From Trichobilharzia regenti (taxonomy: Eukaryota > Platyhelminthes > Trematoda > Strigeidida > Schistosomatidae), in contig OX235263.1 of the NCBI GenBank assembly GCA_944472135.2, forward strand, positions 87,700,721 through 87,764,720: a DNA stretch of 64,000 nt, written 5' to 3'. Made by a program: the position numbers and the translations under genes. Position 1 is the stretch's first letter. Each line of letters opens with the position of its first letter. This document shows, piece after piece, positions 1-11,404 of this stretch. The notes beneath the pieces are model-generated. The model had not been told where the DNA came from, did no database searches, and saw nothing but the letters and a program-made list of their open reading frames with translations.

Positions 1-740
1 TTATGCCTTTATTTACAGAGTCTACTCAAACTTATTTATCAGTACTTGCATCCTTTGTTAACATTAACTTACTTGCATCTGTAAGTGAATGTTAAACCAG
101 AATTACATTGAGTCTATTTTCACGAGAGATGTTACTTCATGAAACTATGTGAAAAATCTGAATATGGATAGTAATATCATTAGACTATTGTACACATGAC
201 AGAGATTGACAATAAGCTACCTTGAATTTCAGTCCGTGAGAGGAAGGCATTGCAACCTTTATTTCTTGGACCGTATCTCGTTTCTATTCATTGTACATGA
301 GAAATAAAAATGCCAAAATGTATATAGCTAGTGATGGAAATATAGAAATATGTCTACATTAACGTCCATAAATTTTACTATAATTTTGCAATATGAACTA
401 ACCTTTCACACGTTCTAAAATTTGTTGTCACCATCACAAGCAGAGAAATAACAAAACCAGAATTTTTTAAAATCTCATTATCTTCTTTGTAGGATATTTA
501 AGTGTTTATGGAAATTATCAGGATGAGTTAGTTGCATGGATAATTGATAATTTAATGCATTCAGTGAATATTGAAGATTGAACGGAGGAATATTTCAATA
601 CTACTGACCCCTCAAATAATGACAGCATTTTCCGCTCTCAAATCAAATAGGTCATGACGAAGTGAGAATAAGATGCAGGTGGTTAATTGTCATCGAAACG
701 TCAAGAGTATAACTAATTGATGTTAAGATTAAACTGATCT
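1..740. other. Unassigned AT-rich sequence
   Basis: I see no convincing coding sequence, RNA gene or recognised repeat here. Reading frames are short and interrupted on both strands. It may be intergenic or intronic sequence, or a decayed element I cannot recognise. Confidence 0.5.
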
Positions 741-745
741 GGGTG

Positions 746-1085
746 TAACAACAGAAGACAAGGGCCAGGCAACAGATCGTTTTATTATGAAAATCAACAC
801 GTATTTATACATCTTTCAACTACATTATTATAGACAAGCGCAGTCATCTGATTGGTTGTTTAGGTAGACAAACGCAGGCTTCTGATTGGTTGTTTCGGGA
901 TTCCTTGACAAATAGAGTTCTCTCTGCGAATCATATTCTGCCACGTTAACTTTGCTGTGATTGGTTGTTGACTCAGGCTTGTTCATATTTTCTCACGGCC
1001 CATATTAGTGACCTAGACCTTAACGTAGATTAGTGCCAACCAATCGGCTAGCAGACTGCTCTCACCACATGGGGAATTAACAGAT
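746..1085 (-). mobile_element. Probable solo LTR of an LTR retrotransposon
   Basis: On the minus strand there are three closely similar CCAAT boxes (each within AACAACCAATCA-like sequence, near 855, 885 and 965). They are followed by a TATA box (GTATAAATAC, 801-810) and about 20 nt later by AATAAAA near 781-787. The sequence then ends at ...GTTGTTACA (about 746). The order CCAAT, TATA, polyadenylation signal, terminal CA is that of a U3-R-U5 LTR. No internal coding region adjoins it, so a solo LTR is the simplest reading. The upstream (right) boundary is not clear and no target-site duplication was found. A cellular promoter is an alternative. Confidence 0.4.
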
Positions 1086-1164
1086 GCACTGAAATTCCCT
1101 AAGAGATCAGTTACTCGCCTACGATATTAACTGGCGACTGTTGTATATATTGCAAATTGACAGA

Positions 1165-1350
1165 GGTTAGAATTCATGAGCCAATGGACCACTACCCAGG
1201 GGCTGAATGATCCTAGAGCTTTCTTTCAAGCCAACAAGATTCTCCCTTCAAACATCAGTGAGTGTATACTACTGAAGAGTTCCAAAGCTTCTCTCTAGTA
1301 TTGACAGGTTTTCCGATGGTTCCCTAACTAATGACAACTGGTGATCAAAG
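1165..1350 (+). repeat. Decayed copy of the tRNA-derived, hammerhead-bearing SINE-like repeat
   Basis: The segment aligns by eye to the intact units at 9205-9549 and 13573-14092. It starts with the shared GAATTCATG block, passes a degraded A-box region, and ends with a recognisable GGTTTTCC-TGGTTCCCTAACTAATG block. The ribozyme core is gone: CTGATGA has become CTGAAGA and the GAAAC box is not recognisable. It is therefore an older copy than the others. Confidence 0.5.
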
Positions 1351-1351
1351 A

Positions 1352-3430
1352 AGAAAATCATTTAAAAAACCGATAATAATGACAGTTATAATATCAAATA
1401 GCAAGTCTTATGTGGAAGGCATGCAGGCAGACACAAAAAGCATATTTTATTATTAAGAAGTTTCATATCTACTTGTAAACGAATTGATGATCCGCATGGT
1501 CTCAGATATTTCACCGTTAATATTCACTGCTAAACTTCCTGAAGAAAATGTCAAAATGAATGGATGTACATTTTTATTTACAGTTCTACGATTGAGGGAG
1601 AAATACACTAGTTTGATGAATGTTTGATAGTTGGTTTCTCTGGTATTCACTGAGATTTCGAAAAAGTGGTAAACTGGAACATCTATTTCTATCCTGGTTC
1701 AATATACTTGGTAGTAATGGAACTTAATTATGCGTCAATATGAAATCCTGAAAGACAGCTGATCAGTGTCGTAATAAATTTTTCATCTAATTTGAAAGCA
1801 AAGCAACAAAGGGACATGATTTTGGATGATTGTAGGCGAACAGCCAAAAGCCCTTGACCCAAATTTGGTGTCAGTTGGCAGTCAACAGCCTGCATGTCGT
1901 ATTCGGAGTCTTGAAGGAATTCATGTCTCTCTGAGATTGAAAGACTAGTCATTCAGTTCTACAGTCAGAGACATCTTCAATCAGCTGTCCGGGCTCGTGA
2001 TACATCTCCTGCATGACTGTATTTCACACAAATGAGTAACAACGGGTGCCAACAAGCACGGAAAATCCACACAACTAATAAGCAAAACTCACAGGTCACC
2101 ATGATGCCGAGTCACTTAGCATAGTAGTCACACTGCAAACTCAACTGACAAAATTCACTTTGCACAGACGAGCGACTAGATGCATGACTCCAGTGACTAA
2201 CTGGTGTCCGACTAAGGTCAACTTTTTTCAAATGATTTCCAAATAAATAAGGCTGATGAATCTCTAGAATGCCTTAGCTAAACGACAACCCCACGTATAT
2301 GTACTTGAAAAGAAATGTGATCACTGCCACCTTCAAATGAAGTTAAAATATTCTCTGGAATATTGAGATACTTAATATGAGTAAAAAAAGAATTCATACC
2401 GTATTTTGCTTTCAATTCTTTCATGCTTGTCAAAAAATCTATTGGATTTCATGTGCGAGGAATTCAGAAAGATATGTTAACTTGATTGGCTTAATAAAAG
2501 GCGCGGACAAGACGAATAAATAGAGACAAAAGAAAGTAACATGACAATCTCGGAATGGGTGGTTGAAGAAAATAACAGTCATCCTTGAAATAAATCCATT
2601 ATTCGCCAACAGCGAATGCAGGATTATTCTCGTTGCAAATTCCACCTGCATAATTTGAAACCATATGTGAACTGTTATCATGAGACTCATGTGAATGTGA
2701 ACAGCGACTTTCTGTACTTGGTTAGATTCTCAATTGACTAATGGTTCTTACTCATAGTGCAAATGTGGGATCACTGGCCAAACCTATATAATGATCGTCT
2801 AGATACGTCGTCTTCGTGTGCTAGCCAAAACAACAACAATGCCTGAGGATAGAACGAACTCCAATGAATCGATTTCGATATCATTAAACAAAATATATAT
2901 TCAAATTTCACAGACCTTTGTAAACGTCTAGGAGACTGTGTGAAGCTATGTAAGTTTCTTTGCACTTTATAACTGAAAAGATGATCAGTTCCTCTTCGAA
3001 AGTATGTCAATTGACTTACATCTTTTGAAACGCCACTTGTCTTTTATAAGCTTGCTTACTATTTTTCCTAAAGTTGAGTAAAGCAGGCAAAAATTAGTTA
3101 CATTTGTGTACAGCCGGAATGCTATTGGAAAAGTTAACGAAAGAGCTTCATATGCCCATTCCATATCACATTCCTCTTTACCGAATAAACCATGAAAAGA
3201 CACTTTGACGAAATATTCAGTGAAGAAACTAGTTGAGAACAAGTATCCAAGTGTTCCAATGGTGGTATAGGTGAAGGAACAGAATAATCGAGATAAATTT
3301 CAGTGGCTTTGGAAATTCACTAACAAACTAATTTCATTTTAAATTAGATTTGGTTGATACTGACTGGAAGTGGAGTTCTGATTGTGAATTTTTATTCTCT
3401 TTAGGACTAGTCAGCAGGATGGTGTCGAGG
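1352..3430. other. Unassigned sequence
   Basis: About 2 kb without a supported gene. Only short frames occur on the minus strand (for example 2439-2690 and 2985-3242), with no domain I recognise. No clear transposon motif was found. Confidence 0.5.
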
Positions 3431-4433
3431 CCACTTATGCTCGAAGCCTGCATTCATCATTTCAAGTGACAAATGATCTCAGTGAGAAAATCACCAGAAG
3501 ACAAGTGAATTTGCTTTAAACATCGACTGAAATCCAACCTGCTACTGAAACCAATAAGATATGAATGTATCTCTCATGGTATTTAATTCAACGCTATTCC
3601 CAGCAACTAGGATTGGATTCCTCAACCAACTGATAGTTTGGTTTTCATTATGTCATTCAATCAAGAAACTAAAACTTGGAAGAAAATACACTTTTTATTG
3701 GAATAGGTACATTAAGACGTGTTCACTTCACCTTGTGCCTTTGTATCTGATTTGTATTGATCGATTGTATCTTCATTTTTAAAAATCGCACCTATAAAAT
3801 GATTTTGAAGTTGAAAATGAATTTGAAAATAATGAAATTATCATTTTCATGTCGTAACACAATGCATATTTCAAGGATTTACGTCGTCCATAGTTTACTT
3901 AGAAGGGAAGTCGATACTGGCTGAAGTCTTTCTTGGGTTGAGCATAAGTGATGATTATCTACCTGTCTGTAATGCATTGCAAAAATAACTGTGTTTTTCT
4001 ATCAAACTAGAAGGTGGTGGTCTGTGAAATTCATGTATTCAGGCTAAGAAAAGTGATGATTTTGCAACCTCAGTAGCCTAGTGAACAGTAGTCAAATGTT
4101 TGCTCACAATACCATATTAATTATACTAACTAATCATTCCAATGAAGAACGAATTCCACACCACGTCTGTTAACAATCACTCAGTAAGGAATCAATTGTA
4201 TCCCCTAGGGTTCCGAGCGATACACATGACTTTAGCAAGAGATCTCCATTTCATCATGTTCTCTGAAATCATCTCTAAGTGCTTGCACGATCTCCAATGT
4301 GTTCTGATCAACTCCTTACAGAATCCACCAACCAATCGTTTATGTCCAATTGAGCAGAAGATAGGATGGTTCACTCAAGAGAGATGTCTATAGAAAACCC
4401 ATATCTGTGAGACAATATACACATTTCCTCACT

Positions 4434-5460
4434 TTTGTACCGATCCGATACAAAATCAATTTGGTCAGATGCTTCACGAATAGAGCAAGACGTATCTGTA
4501 CAGATGACTCCTTAGAAAACGAGCTAGGATACATCCAAAATACGTTGGTCTAAATGGGTTGTCCTAGTAGATTTGTAAGGAGACACATGAATACCAGGTA
4601 CAATAAAGAAAAACTGACAACAGTTAATAAGAAACAACTGTTCATGAAACTGCACTTTAATTGGGACGTGGCTAGCGAAGTCTTACATCAGATATTATCG
4701 AGAGCGATAAAACGGACTTATACTGCCACCACCCTCTGTTTGTCATTTTCCAGCTGACCAATTTTGGTTGCTCAAGTGGAAGATAAGCTACCTAGCTGTG
4801 CCACTTCCATGTGTATCTATAAATTTAGTTGCTCCTGTGGAGAAAGCTATATTGGCCTAACAACTAGACAGCTTAACAAACGCATTAATGAGCATTTTCA
4901 TTCATGGTTCGTAAAAGGTCAAATAAAATCCATTTGATAAGCAGTGGTCACCAAGTGTACAAAAATAGTGCCTACAAAGTTATCTATCTCATTCCATCGA
5001 GTCTTTCGAACGAAATCAGAACCCGTCTTTTACACTTAGCCGAAGCTATGGGAATTCGAGAGAACGATACTAGTCTTTGTGTACAAAAGAAATTTGTTCT
5101 ACCTTTGTCTCTCCCTTAGCCTAGGTGAATTCTCTTCAAAACCCTCCCAGCCTTTCTTATCTTCCTTCTCCTTCGTACTTTTGTGTTGGTTATTTAAACT
5201 CTGATGATCGTTCCATTTCAATTTTTAAGATTTGACCTAATTTATTTATTTATTGAATTGTCTACATATACACATATATGCATATACTATCTTTGTTATT
5301 CTTATCACCTGCATAAACCGTATTATCAGTATTTTGTTATCATTATAATCATCGTTATTAACTTTGTTCAAAACATTTACCACATTATTATTACTATTAT
5401 TGTTATTTGATCCACAAAATCACCGTCATTGGTTAAAATTTTTTATATATAAGTCTATGT
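4434..5460 (+). pseudogene. Penelope-like element remnant (RT end, GIY-YIG endonuclease, 3' UTR)
   Basis: Conceptual translation from about 4434 gives FVPIRYKINLVRCF, matching the C-terminal part of PLE reverse transcriptase as seen in the better copy at 25358-26357. After a stop and frameshift, a GIY-YIG endonuclease module follows at about 4780-4920: a CIYKFSCSCGESYIGL motif, then KRINEH and SWFVKG. The C-terminal tail ending in KKFVLPLSLP stops at 5119. The 3' UTR, rich in ATT, leads into the decayed hammerhead-like terminus at 5471. Several stops and frameshifts make it non-functional. It is inserted in the downstream part of secreted-gene copy 1. Confidence 0.8.
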
Positions 5461-5470
5461 AAATTAGAGT

Positions 5471-5514
5471 AAAGCCTGAAGAAGATCTAATTGAAAACAA
5501 TACTGTTCGCTTAT
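5471..5514 (+). ncRNA. Decayed hammerhead-ribozyme-like motif at PLE 3' end
   Basis: It aligns with the better motif at 35756-35799: AAGC upstream pairs with GCTT downstream, GAAA is followed by a palindromic ACAATACTGT, then TC. The first core box reads CTGAAGAAG with extra bases instead of CTGATGAG, so cleavage activity is unlikely. Its position at the end of a PLE fits the published presence of hammerheads in PLE terminal repeats. Confidence 0.4.
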
Positions 5515-5997
5515 ATGTCTTGTTCTAATACTCGTTTATCATTCAACTTACACTCGACGGTCTGCATGGTACATGAAATCACTCAATGGTCTTTTCATAG
5601 TACATTGGATCCATCCCAATTTCCTTCGATTGCTCTTAGAATCCTTAACATGTTGAAAGTCTTCAGAAATCTTACGTATAGAACTACTTCTCACGAGATT
5701 TCAGTACATGCTTATGTCAAATGATCTCAACTGAATGTACCGTCTTTTATGTATTCAGTCTATGGAGTACAGTTTGAAAATGGCGCTGAAACACCTACAG
5801 ACAAACAAACAAATATTAAATTTACAGATAGAGGTGTTGATAAAAAATGTCAGGAGACTTGCTTTCATAATTCAGGATCAATCTTTTCACCTCAAACTTT
5901 TTATTCCACGGGATTTTAGCATCTGGAATTAAAGAATAAAGTGAATTTAATCGAAGAGGATAAACTTTCATTTTCGGCGTTGTGATATTGAGAAATA

Positions 5998-7730
5998 CTT
6001 TAAAGATAATAAAAGGGGTTGAATTCTGGCTGACGACAACATATTTCACATTCGAAGGGAAAATATACCAACAGAATGAGGGAGTAGCTATGGGATCACC
6101 TATCTCACCAATTATAGCTGACATATTCATGGATTATTGGGCAGAGAATGCCCTTAAACCATTCAGGTCATCACTAAAATGTTGGTAGAGATATGTAGAT
6201 AACGACACACTAGTAAAAGTGAAAAAACGATATTGAGAAACTCTTGTCACACATAAAGAGCCATGTCGACTTAATAAAATTCACTATGGAATTAGAGAAT
6301 GAAATTGGGAACTGCCTATGTTAGACCGCAAAATACAAAGAATAACAGATAGTAGCATAAAAACGATGCTGTGTAAAAGAAACACACACTACGGAAGATT
6401 CCTTGATTCTCACTAAGCTTCTCCACTCACAGTAGAACGAGGATTAATTCAAGGTCTTGCAGATAGAATACGTAGACTTACAACAACACCAGAGGACCAG
6501 TGCAAAGAAATAAACTTCCTATTCAAAATGCTTATTATCATAATTATATTATTCATCCCTTGGGTTCCTAATGGAACATATGGCTTCAACTGCACGTCTC
6601 CACCTACTTCTGTCTGCTGCTGTACTTTTCACCTGCATCCATCTTAGTCCATACTGTTTCACTTACTCTTCGCACGATCTCCTCCATGTCACCCTTGGAC
6701 GTCCCACTCGCCGCTTCCCTTCCGGCCTGGTTCCACTCGAGGGCCTGACGCGCGATGTCACCAACCGGCCTCCTCAGAGAGTGTCCGATCTATCTCCACT
6801 TTCTCCTGGATATTTGTTGGTTGTCGATTGGTTCTTGTTTTGTTTCTTCCCACAGTTTTTTGTTGGTAATTCTGTCCGGCCTCGCCATCTGATCTTCAGT
6901 GTAGAGCAAAGACAGTTGTTGATAAAGGTCTGCCACTAGCTGTTGGAAATATTCTTTGTGACCCGCCCGCCAAGTTTCTGATCCGTATAGAGGAACCGAC
7001 TTGACGTTTGTATTGAAAATCCGAATTTTGTTGTTGATGCTGAGTGACGAAGATTTCCAGATTGGTTTCAGGTTGATGAATGTGGTTCCCGCCTTCCCGA
7101 TTCTCGCTCGATTTGACATCCTCGTCCGTTCCTCCTGTAGTTGAGACAATGCTCCCTAGATGATAAGTGAATGAAGTAACGTCTTTCAAATCCCTCCCGT
7201 TGATGGTGATTGGCGCTGGAGGTTGCTGTTGTTGTTGTTGTTGTTGTTGGCTGGTTATTTTCAAAATGCTTCTCGAAAACAACTACCCAAAAGAATTTAT
7301 AAAAGATAATGTAAAACAATGAGAAAAAAAGAGGGTAAAAGCGGAGAATAACAAGATGGAAGAATGCATAGAGACAGTCACAATACCATATGAAAATGAT
7401 ACATCGCAGGCAATTCAAAGAAACCTCAAAAATATCGGCATTTGCACAACGTTTCAACTGACGAATCTAATCAAAAATAAAATAAATCCACTGAAAGATC
7501 CCATAAAAATGATGGATAAAAACAATTTGATTTATAGAATATCTTGTGCTGACTGTCCAACTAAATATGTGGGGCAAACGTCCAGATCACTCAAAATAAG
7601 AGTGAATGAACATAAACGCCTAACTAAAGGTCAACCAACAGGAGCACAAGCCTACAAAAATCTCGAAAAAATTATCATTGATAGCTACAGATGCGTGGGA
7701 AAAAGGCACAATGCATGTTAGAACAATGTG
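5998..7730 (+). pseudogene. Penelope-like element A, split by an RTE insertion
   Basis: Reverse transcriptase motifs are clear: YQQNEGVAMGSPISPIIADI at about 6067-6126, then after a stop a RYVDND box (YVDD-like) near 6190. A decayed RT thumb follows, with GLIQGLADRIRRL and FLFKML. The element is broken at 6534 by an RTE insertion and resumes at 7260 with the same frame sense (LLENNYPKEFIKD), matching LLENGYPERFITK of the copy at 25358. The GIY-YIG endonuclease is at about 7530-7620 (NLIYRISCADCPTKYVGQTS, then RVNEHKRL). Multiple stops show it is dead. It lies inside the first intron of secreted-gene copy 1. Confidence 0.85.
6534..7259 (-). mobile_element. 5'-truncated SR2-like RTE retrotransposon with 12-bp target-site duplication
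   Basis: On the minus strand it encodes the C-terminal part of an RTE reverse transcriptase: PITINGRDLKDVTSFTYHLG, then IRIFNTNVKSVPLYGSETW and RWMQVKSTAADRSRWR-like sequence, with frameshifts. It is flanked by identical TTCAAAATGCTT at 6522-6533 and 7260-7271. The 3' end carries a short ATT-rich tail (6534-6553 on the plus strand), typical of RTE elements. Its left end is a (CAA)n run at about 7222-7250. Removing it restores the continuity of the surrounding PLE, so it is younger than PLE A. Confidence 0.85.
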
Positions 7731-7739
7731 TGTATTCTA

Positions 7740-8640
7740 AAAACTAACTTGAACAAATAAAAAGAAAGCCTTATAGCAGAAAACTTATAATTGAAAAGTT
7801 TATCACCCTATTTAATCATATTCATCCGAATATCCGAGTGACTTTCGAACTGGAATCGAATAACAAACTCGGTTTCCTGGATATTACTATGACTAGGAAA
7901 GATGATGGAACGATTCAACAGACGTGGAGTGGACAGTATCTTCATTTTACCAGTTTTGTTCGTATCCAGTTTAAACGTCCCCTAGGGAAATGTTTGTTCC
8001 CAAGGTTCCGAAAAATATTCACGAGTGACACACTGATGGATGAGCTTCGACAAATACATTTAGTTTTATTAGCTAATGGTTATCCTCACTTGTCACAGTA
8101 AGGATAGACCACATCTCGAAAAAGACAGCTTCTGTACCAAAGAAAGCTATATTTATTAATCTACCATTCAAGGGTGACCAGATTATGCAGTTGATGGATC
8201 AAAGACACTTCGGCCAGCCATCAGACGCACATTCTACGCCTCATCTCTTTTTCTCACATGCCAAACATTTTCGATCCCTGTACCTAAGATTGAAAGACGA
8301 AATCCTGTGGACTCGACTTCAAGCTGTATCTACAAGTTCACCTTCAGCTGCGGTGACACCTATAAAGGTAGAACCAATAGAATGTTCCAATGTTGTCAAA
8401 CAGAACACGTTCATAAATGGTTACTAAAACAAATAGAAAATCCCAATGCGATTAATCTGAATAGATATCCAGCATCACCCATTCTAAAACACTTATTAAT
8501 GTCTGGTCACAAAATCAATATTAATGACTGTTTCACAATTATTTCACATAACTCTAATTCAAGGTTATTGAAGGTGAAGGAAGCACTTTGGGGCATTAAT
8601 CACATACAGCCTAAACTGTACAAAAATCAATAAACTTCAA
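7740..8640 (+). pseudogene. Penelope-like element B remnant
   Basis: A second PLE fragment directly follows PLE A. The RT C-terminal part is at about 7838-8101 (KLGFLDITMTRKDDGTIQQT, comparable to ISFLDVQLARREQDGTLKRS of the 25358 copy). The GIY-YIG region is at 8307-8633 (SCIYKFTFSCGDTYKGRTNR, then PILKHLLMSGHKI). The usual tyrosine-valine of the GIY-YIG motif reads TYKGRT here. Frameshifts near 8101 and 8310 and a missing RT core show it is dead. Confidence 0.75.
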
Positions 8641-8879
8641 TCAACAACTGACCTATATAAATATGATTGGTCATTAGTACGTACTTTTATTTTTTATTTA
8701 ACTGAGTAATTATCATGAACTTTATTTTACTATTGTTAACCATGTTAGATGTAAAGCGGCTGTGAAGAAACTACGAAATGATATCATCTCGCGAAATCTG
8801 TTTTCTTAATGCCTTATTCAAACTTATAATAGAATCGATATTCACTCAAGTCACACCGGATACATGTAACAAGGGTGAC

Positions 8880-9188
8880 TCAGTACAACTATGAATAACT
8901 TGGAATATATTCAAGTATTGGTTCGTAGGGATTTGGTTAATTAGTTACAGGATTTCATCATGAGTTGACATTGGTTAGAGAACCATTGGAAAATGTGTGA
9001 GTACTTGACAGCTGTTTCGTCCTAGTTTGGGACTCTTCATCAGTACGCACCCACTAGAGGTTTGAACCCAGGATCTTCTGGTTACAAGGTGAGCTAGCTC
9101 GTATATCATTAAGCCACTAGGACCCGATCCAATGGCCGGCGCATGAATTCTAACTTCTACCAATTCACGATATAGCGCAACCACTAGC
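8880..9188 (-). repeat. tRNA-derived SINE-like repeat with hammerhead motif (inverted partner 1)
   Basis: On the minus strand the repeat has an A-box-like TGGCTTAATG followed by a B-box-like GGGTTCAAACC. This tRNA-related head resembles a Pol III promoter. A hammerhead-like core is at 9043-9007, followed by a tail of TTCCAATGGTTCTCTAACC type. Positions 8947-9188 are an almost exact inverted copy of 9308-9549. The unit ends through AAATCCCTACGAACCAATAC at 8917-8937, a block also found between the two tandem units at 13926-13976. Confidence 0.75.
9007..9043 (-). ncRNA. Hammerhead-ribozyme-like core in SINE-like repeat
   Basis: On the minus strand the order is CTGATGA, AGA, GTCC-CAAACTA-GGAC (stem II), GAAAC, AGCT, GTC. 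Stem II matches that known for the schistosome Sm-alpha hammerhead. Stem III is a minimal palindrome (ACAGCTGT), as in dimer-acting hammerheads. There is a 3-nt AGA insertion between CTGATGA and stem II compared with the consensus core, so activity is uncertain. Confidence 0.55.
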
Positions 9189-9204
9189 TGATGGCTTTGG
9201 CGAC

Positions 9205-9549
9205 TGGCCCTATTCAGGTAGGTAGTTACCTGGGGTTCCAGTGGGAATTCATGACCAGTAGGGTGAAGCAGGTCGTGTGTGAGGACAAATACTCGCCGAA
9301 GACATTGGCTAGTGGTTGCGCTATATCGTGAATTGGTAGAAGTTAGAATTCATGCGCCGGCCATTGGATCGGGTCCTAGTGGCTTAATGATATACGAGCT
9401 AGCTCACCTTGTAACCAGAAGATCCTGGGTTCAAACCTCTAGTGGGTGCGTACTGATGAAGAGTCCCAAACTAGGACGAAACAGCTGTCAAGTACTCACA
9501 CATTTTCCAATGGTTCTCTAACCAATGTCAACTCATGATGATATCCTGT
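9205..9549 (+). repeat. Full unit of tRNA-derived SINE-like repeat with hammerhead motif (inverted partner 2)
   Basis: The unit begins GGCGACTGGCCCTATTCAGG and carries an A-box-like GGCTTAATG near 9381 and a B-box-like GGGTTCAAACC near 9427. It contains the hammerhead-like core at 9453-9489 and ends near CCTGTA (9549). The same unit occurs in minus orientation at 13573-13925. The tRNA-like head plus ribozyme is the layout known for the Sm-alpha SINE-like family of schistosomes; assignment to that family is by structure and not by database match. Confidence 0.75.
9453..9489 (+). ncRNA. Hammerhead-ribozyme-like core in SINE-like repeat
   Basis: CTGATGA at 9453-9459, stem II GTCC/GGAC, GAAAC at 9478-9482, palindromic stem III and cleavage-type triplet GTC at 9487-9489. 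It is identical to the inverted partner and has the same extra AGA in the core. Confidence 0.55.
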
Positions 9550-10180
9550 AGACAACTTGGAATATAATGCTGAATACAAAAAAATGAATGAGCAAAAAAA
9601 TGATGAGCTATATATATATACAAAACATAAATATGTGAACCAGACAATTCCAACAGTGGTGTGAACACGGGCAGTAATTTTGCTCGACATATTACCAATA
9701 AAAAAAACTTATCATTGTGCGTAAACTATTGAAATATAATTAAACTTTATTTGATCTAATCCACAATGCTCAAACTTTTTACTGATATTAATACTTTATA
9801 GGAGTATCGACCCATCTCTGTGAGACGTGAATATGTAATTTAGAGGAAGAGAAGAAGAAGAAGCGTACATACTAAATATTCTGATGAATGCATCTAAGGT
9901 GTGCATCGTGTGTCTGACGGATTGTAAAATTGCCTCAACCACTACCAATTCTAACTTCATATGTTTCAGTCAAATATCACAATGAAATCAATGGAAATAA
10001 ATCGAAGGTTTGACAAATGCAGGAACCTAGTTACATTTCACCACGGTTTATCATGGTCTATGCAGATAAAAATGACTTACCTGCTAATCCACATGAGCAC
10101 AGAAAGAAAGCAGTTATAAGTAGGCAAGTAGATATGGATGCTGACGCCATGGCTATTTTGCGTCTCTTCATAAGCGTTTC

Positions 10181-10188
10181 TTTTTATA
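10181..10188 (-). promoter_or_regulatory. TATA box before signal-peptide exon, copy 1
   Basis: TATAAAAA lies 31 nt upstream of the ATG on the minus strand. The same spacing to a TATA-like box is seen in the other two copies, so its position is conserved. The spacing leaves almost no 5' UTR, so either the leader is very short or trans-splicing is used. Confidence 0.4.
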
Positions 10189-11404
10189 TTAAAGTTAACA
10201 AGACAGAAGCTATGCTGCATTTATGTGTCATTGGTAGATTAATAGAGATACAGGCACTTTTGATATTACTGCTTGATTTCAACAGTGCCGCCTACTCTCT
10301 ATCAAGTTCTGATTTATCAGTGTCTGTCAGACTGATCCCCCTTTGAGTATTGGAATGTATCGCCGAGGTCATTGAGGTCAAGCATAATCCTACGCATATG
10401 TGCGTTAACAAAAGATAACAGGAATTTTTCTAATTACAACTTGACTAATTATAACGTAACGGTGCACTGGTCAAAATGACGCTTTCATTATCGTACTGTG
10501 CCTTATTCAACGTAAATGAGAGATGAAAGGAATTATTTCATTCTCATACACTTTTATATTGAAATATCGAATGATCTCTCATTGATTTTCTACACTGTTT
10601 TTGTAAATATCATTAAGGCCATCCTGTCTAAATACCTCATCATTCTTATACCCTTAGAATTAAAATTATTGTAATTGAAACAGAACATTCAGGATTGTCA
10701 GAAAAGAACTATGCTTCCGGTGACCTCCAAATCGGCTGATTTGTCTTGTCTGAATTCAATTGAAGTTAGAATTTTCACAGTCAAAGCTTCGTTGATATTT
10801 GCGAATCACATAGCAGGTTTTCAAGGAATCCAAAGAGTGAATGGGTGATATGTGAGCTGAAATGGGAAACATTATTATCTCGCATTACTACACCATTTCG
10901 TGCGACGTTTCTTCTCATTCTCACTGTTTGGAATCCAGAGTCAGTGAGAGCTGGATATCTGATGACTGATAGTCTGCAGATACCACAAATGCTATGCAAA
11001 ACTGGTCAGTATGATTGTTTAGGCAATCAGAGTCACTGAAATCCAAATGGAGTTATGAATACATTCAGAGATTGAAATTCAGAAGTCTGAGGACCCTATA
11101 CTTGTCAGATTCTGGTTGTGCCGTTAATATACTTCACTAAACTAGTCTTATTCAGTGTTGTATATCCAATGACACGCTTATGTGATACACTGCCCGAATG
11201 AGAACTACTGATAACAATACCCAAATAAGAAAGTGTCGGTTGTTTAAACATGTGTTGTGGTGAGTGACATATTGGGATAGAATAAAATATGAGGATTATT
11301 TGAGGAGACGGTTTCAGTACGTATCTGACTAGTTTTGTTTGAACAAAAAACTTTGAGGATGTGCTTGTTACCGGGATACAAGAGGAACGTAAAATGGCGT
11401 ATGA

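Larger units (their letters stand above)
3990..10150 (-). pseudogene. Small secreted-protein gene, copy 1, interrupted by transposons
   Basis: This is a diverged copy of the gene seen at 54714-56617 and 59438-61067. The signal-peptide exon (10150 to 10081) is open: it starts MASASISTCLLITAFF, ends in phase 1 after a Gly-Leu-Ala, and meets a GTAAGT donor. A 60-nt exon (5922 to 5863) follows an AATTCCAG acceptor and encodes AKIPWNKKFEVKRLILNYE. The N-glycosylation sequon of the other copies is lost and the donor is GCAAGT. The intron between them contains about 3.8 kb of inserted elements (about 5998-9800), and another PLE lies at 4434-5514. A short last-exon homologue near 3990-4060 is degenerate. 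Flanks at 4140-4400, 5555-5997 and 9800-11400 align with the other copies. I infer a secreted product. The lesions suggest a pseudogene, although both 5' exons remain open. Confidence 0.55.

Noticed and set aside
5204..5410. Hydrophobic 68-residue frame
   Set aside because: It is AT-rich PLE 3' UTR sequence; the apparent membrane segment comes from ATT/TTA codon composition.
6571..6939. Plus-strand frame of 122 codons
   Set aside because: It is the antisense of the RTE reverse transcriptase C-terminus on the minus strand.
7222..7250. CAA/TTG triplet run as a coding polyglutamine tract
   Set aside because: It lies at the 5' truncation end of the RTE insertion and is best read as a simple repeat, not a host exon.
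8975..9521. Two identical 69-80-residue frames in opposite orientation
   Set aside because: They are translations of the non-coding tRNA-derived hammerhead repeat and exist twice only because the repeat is inverted.
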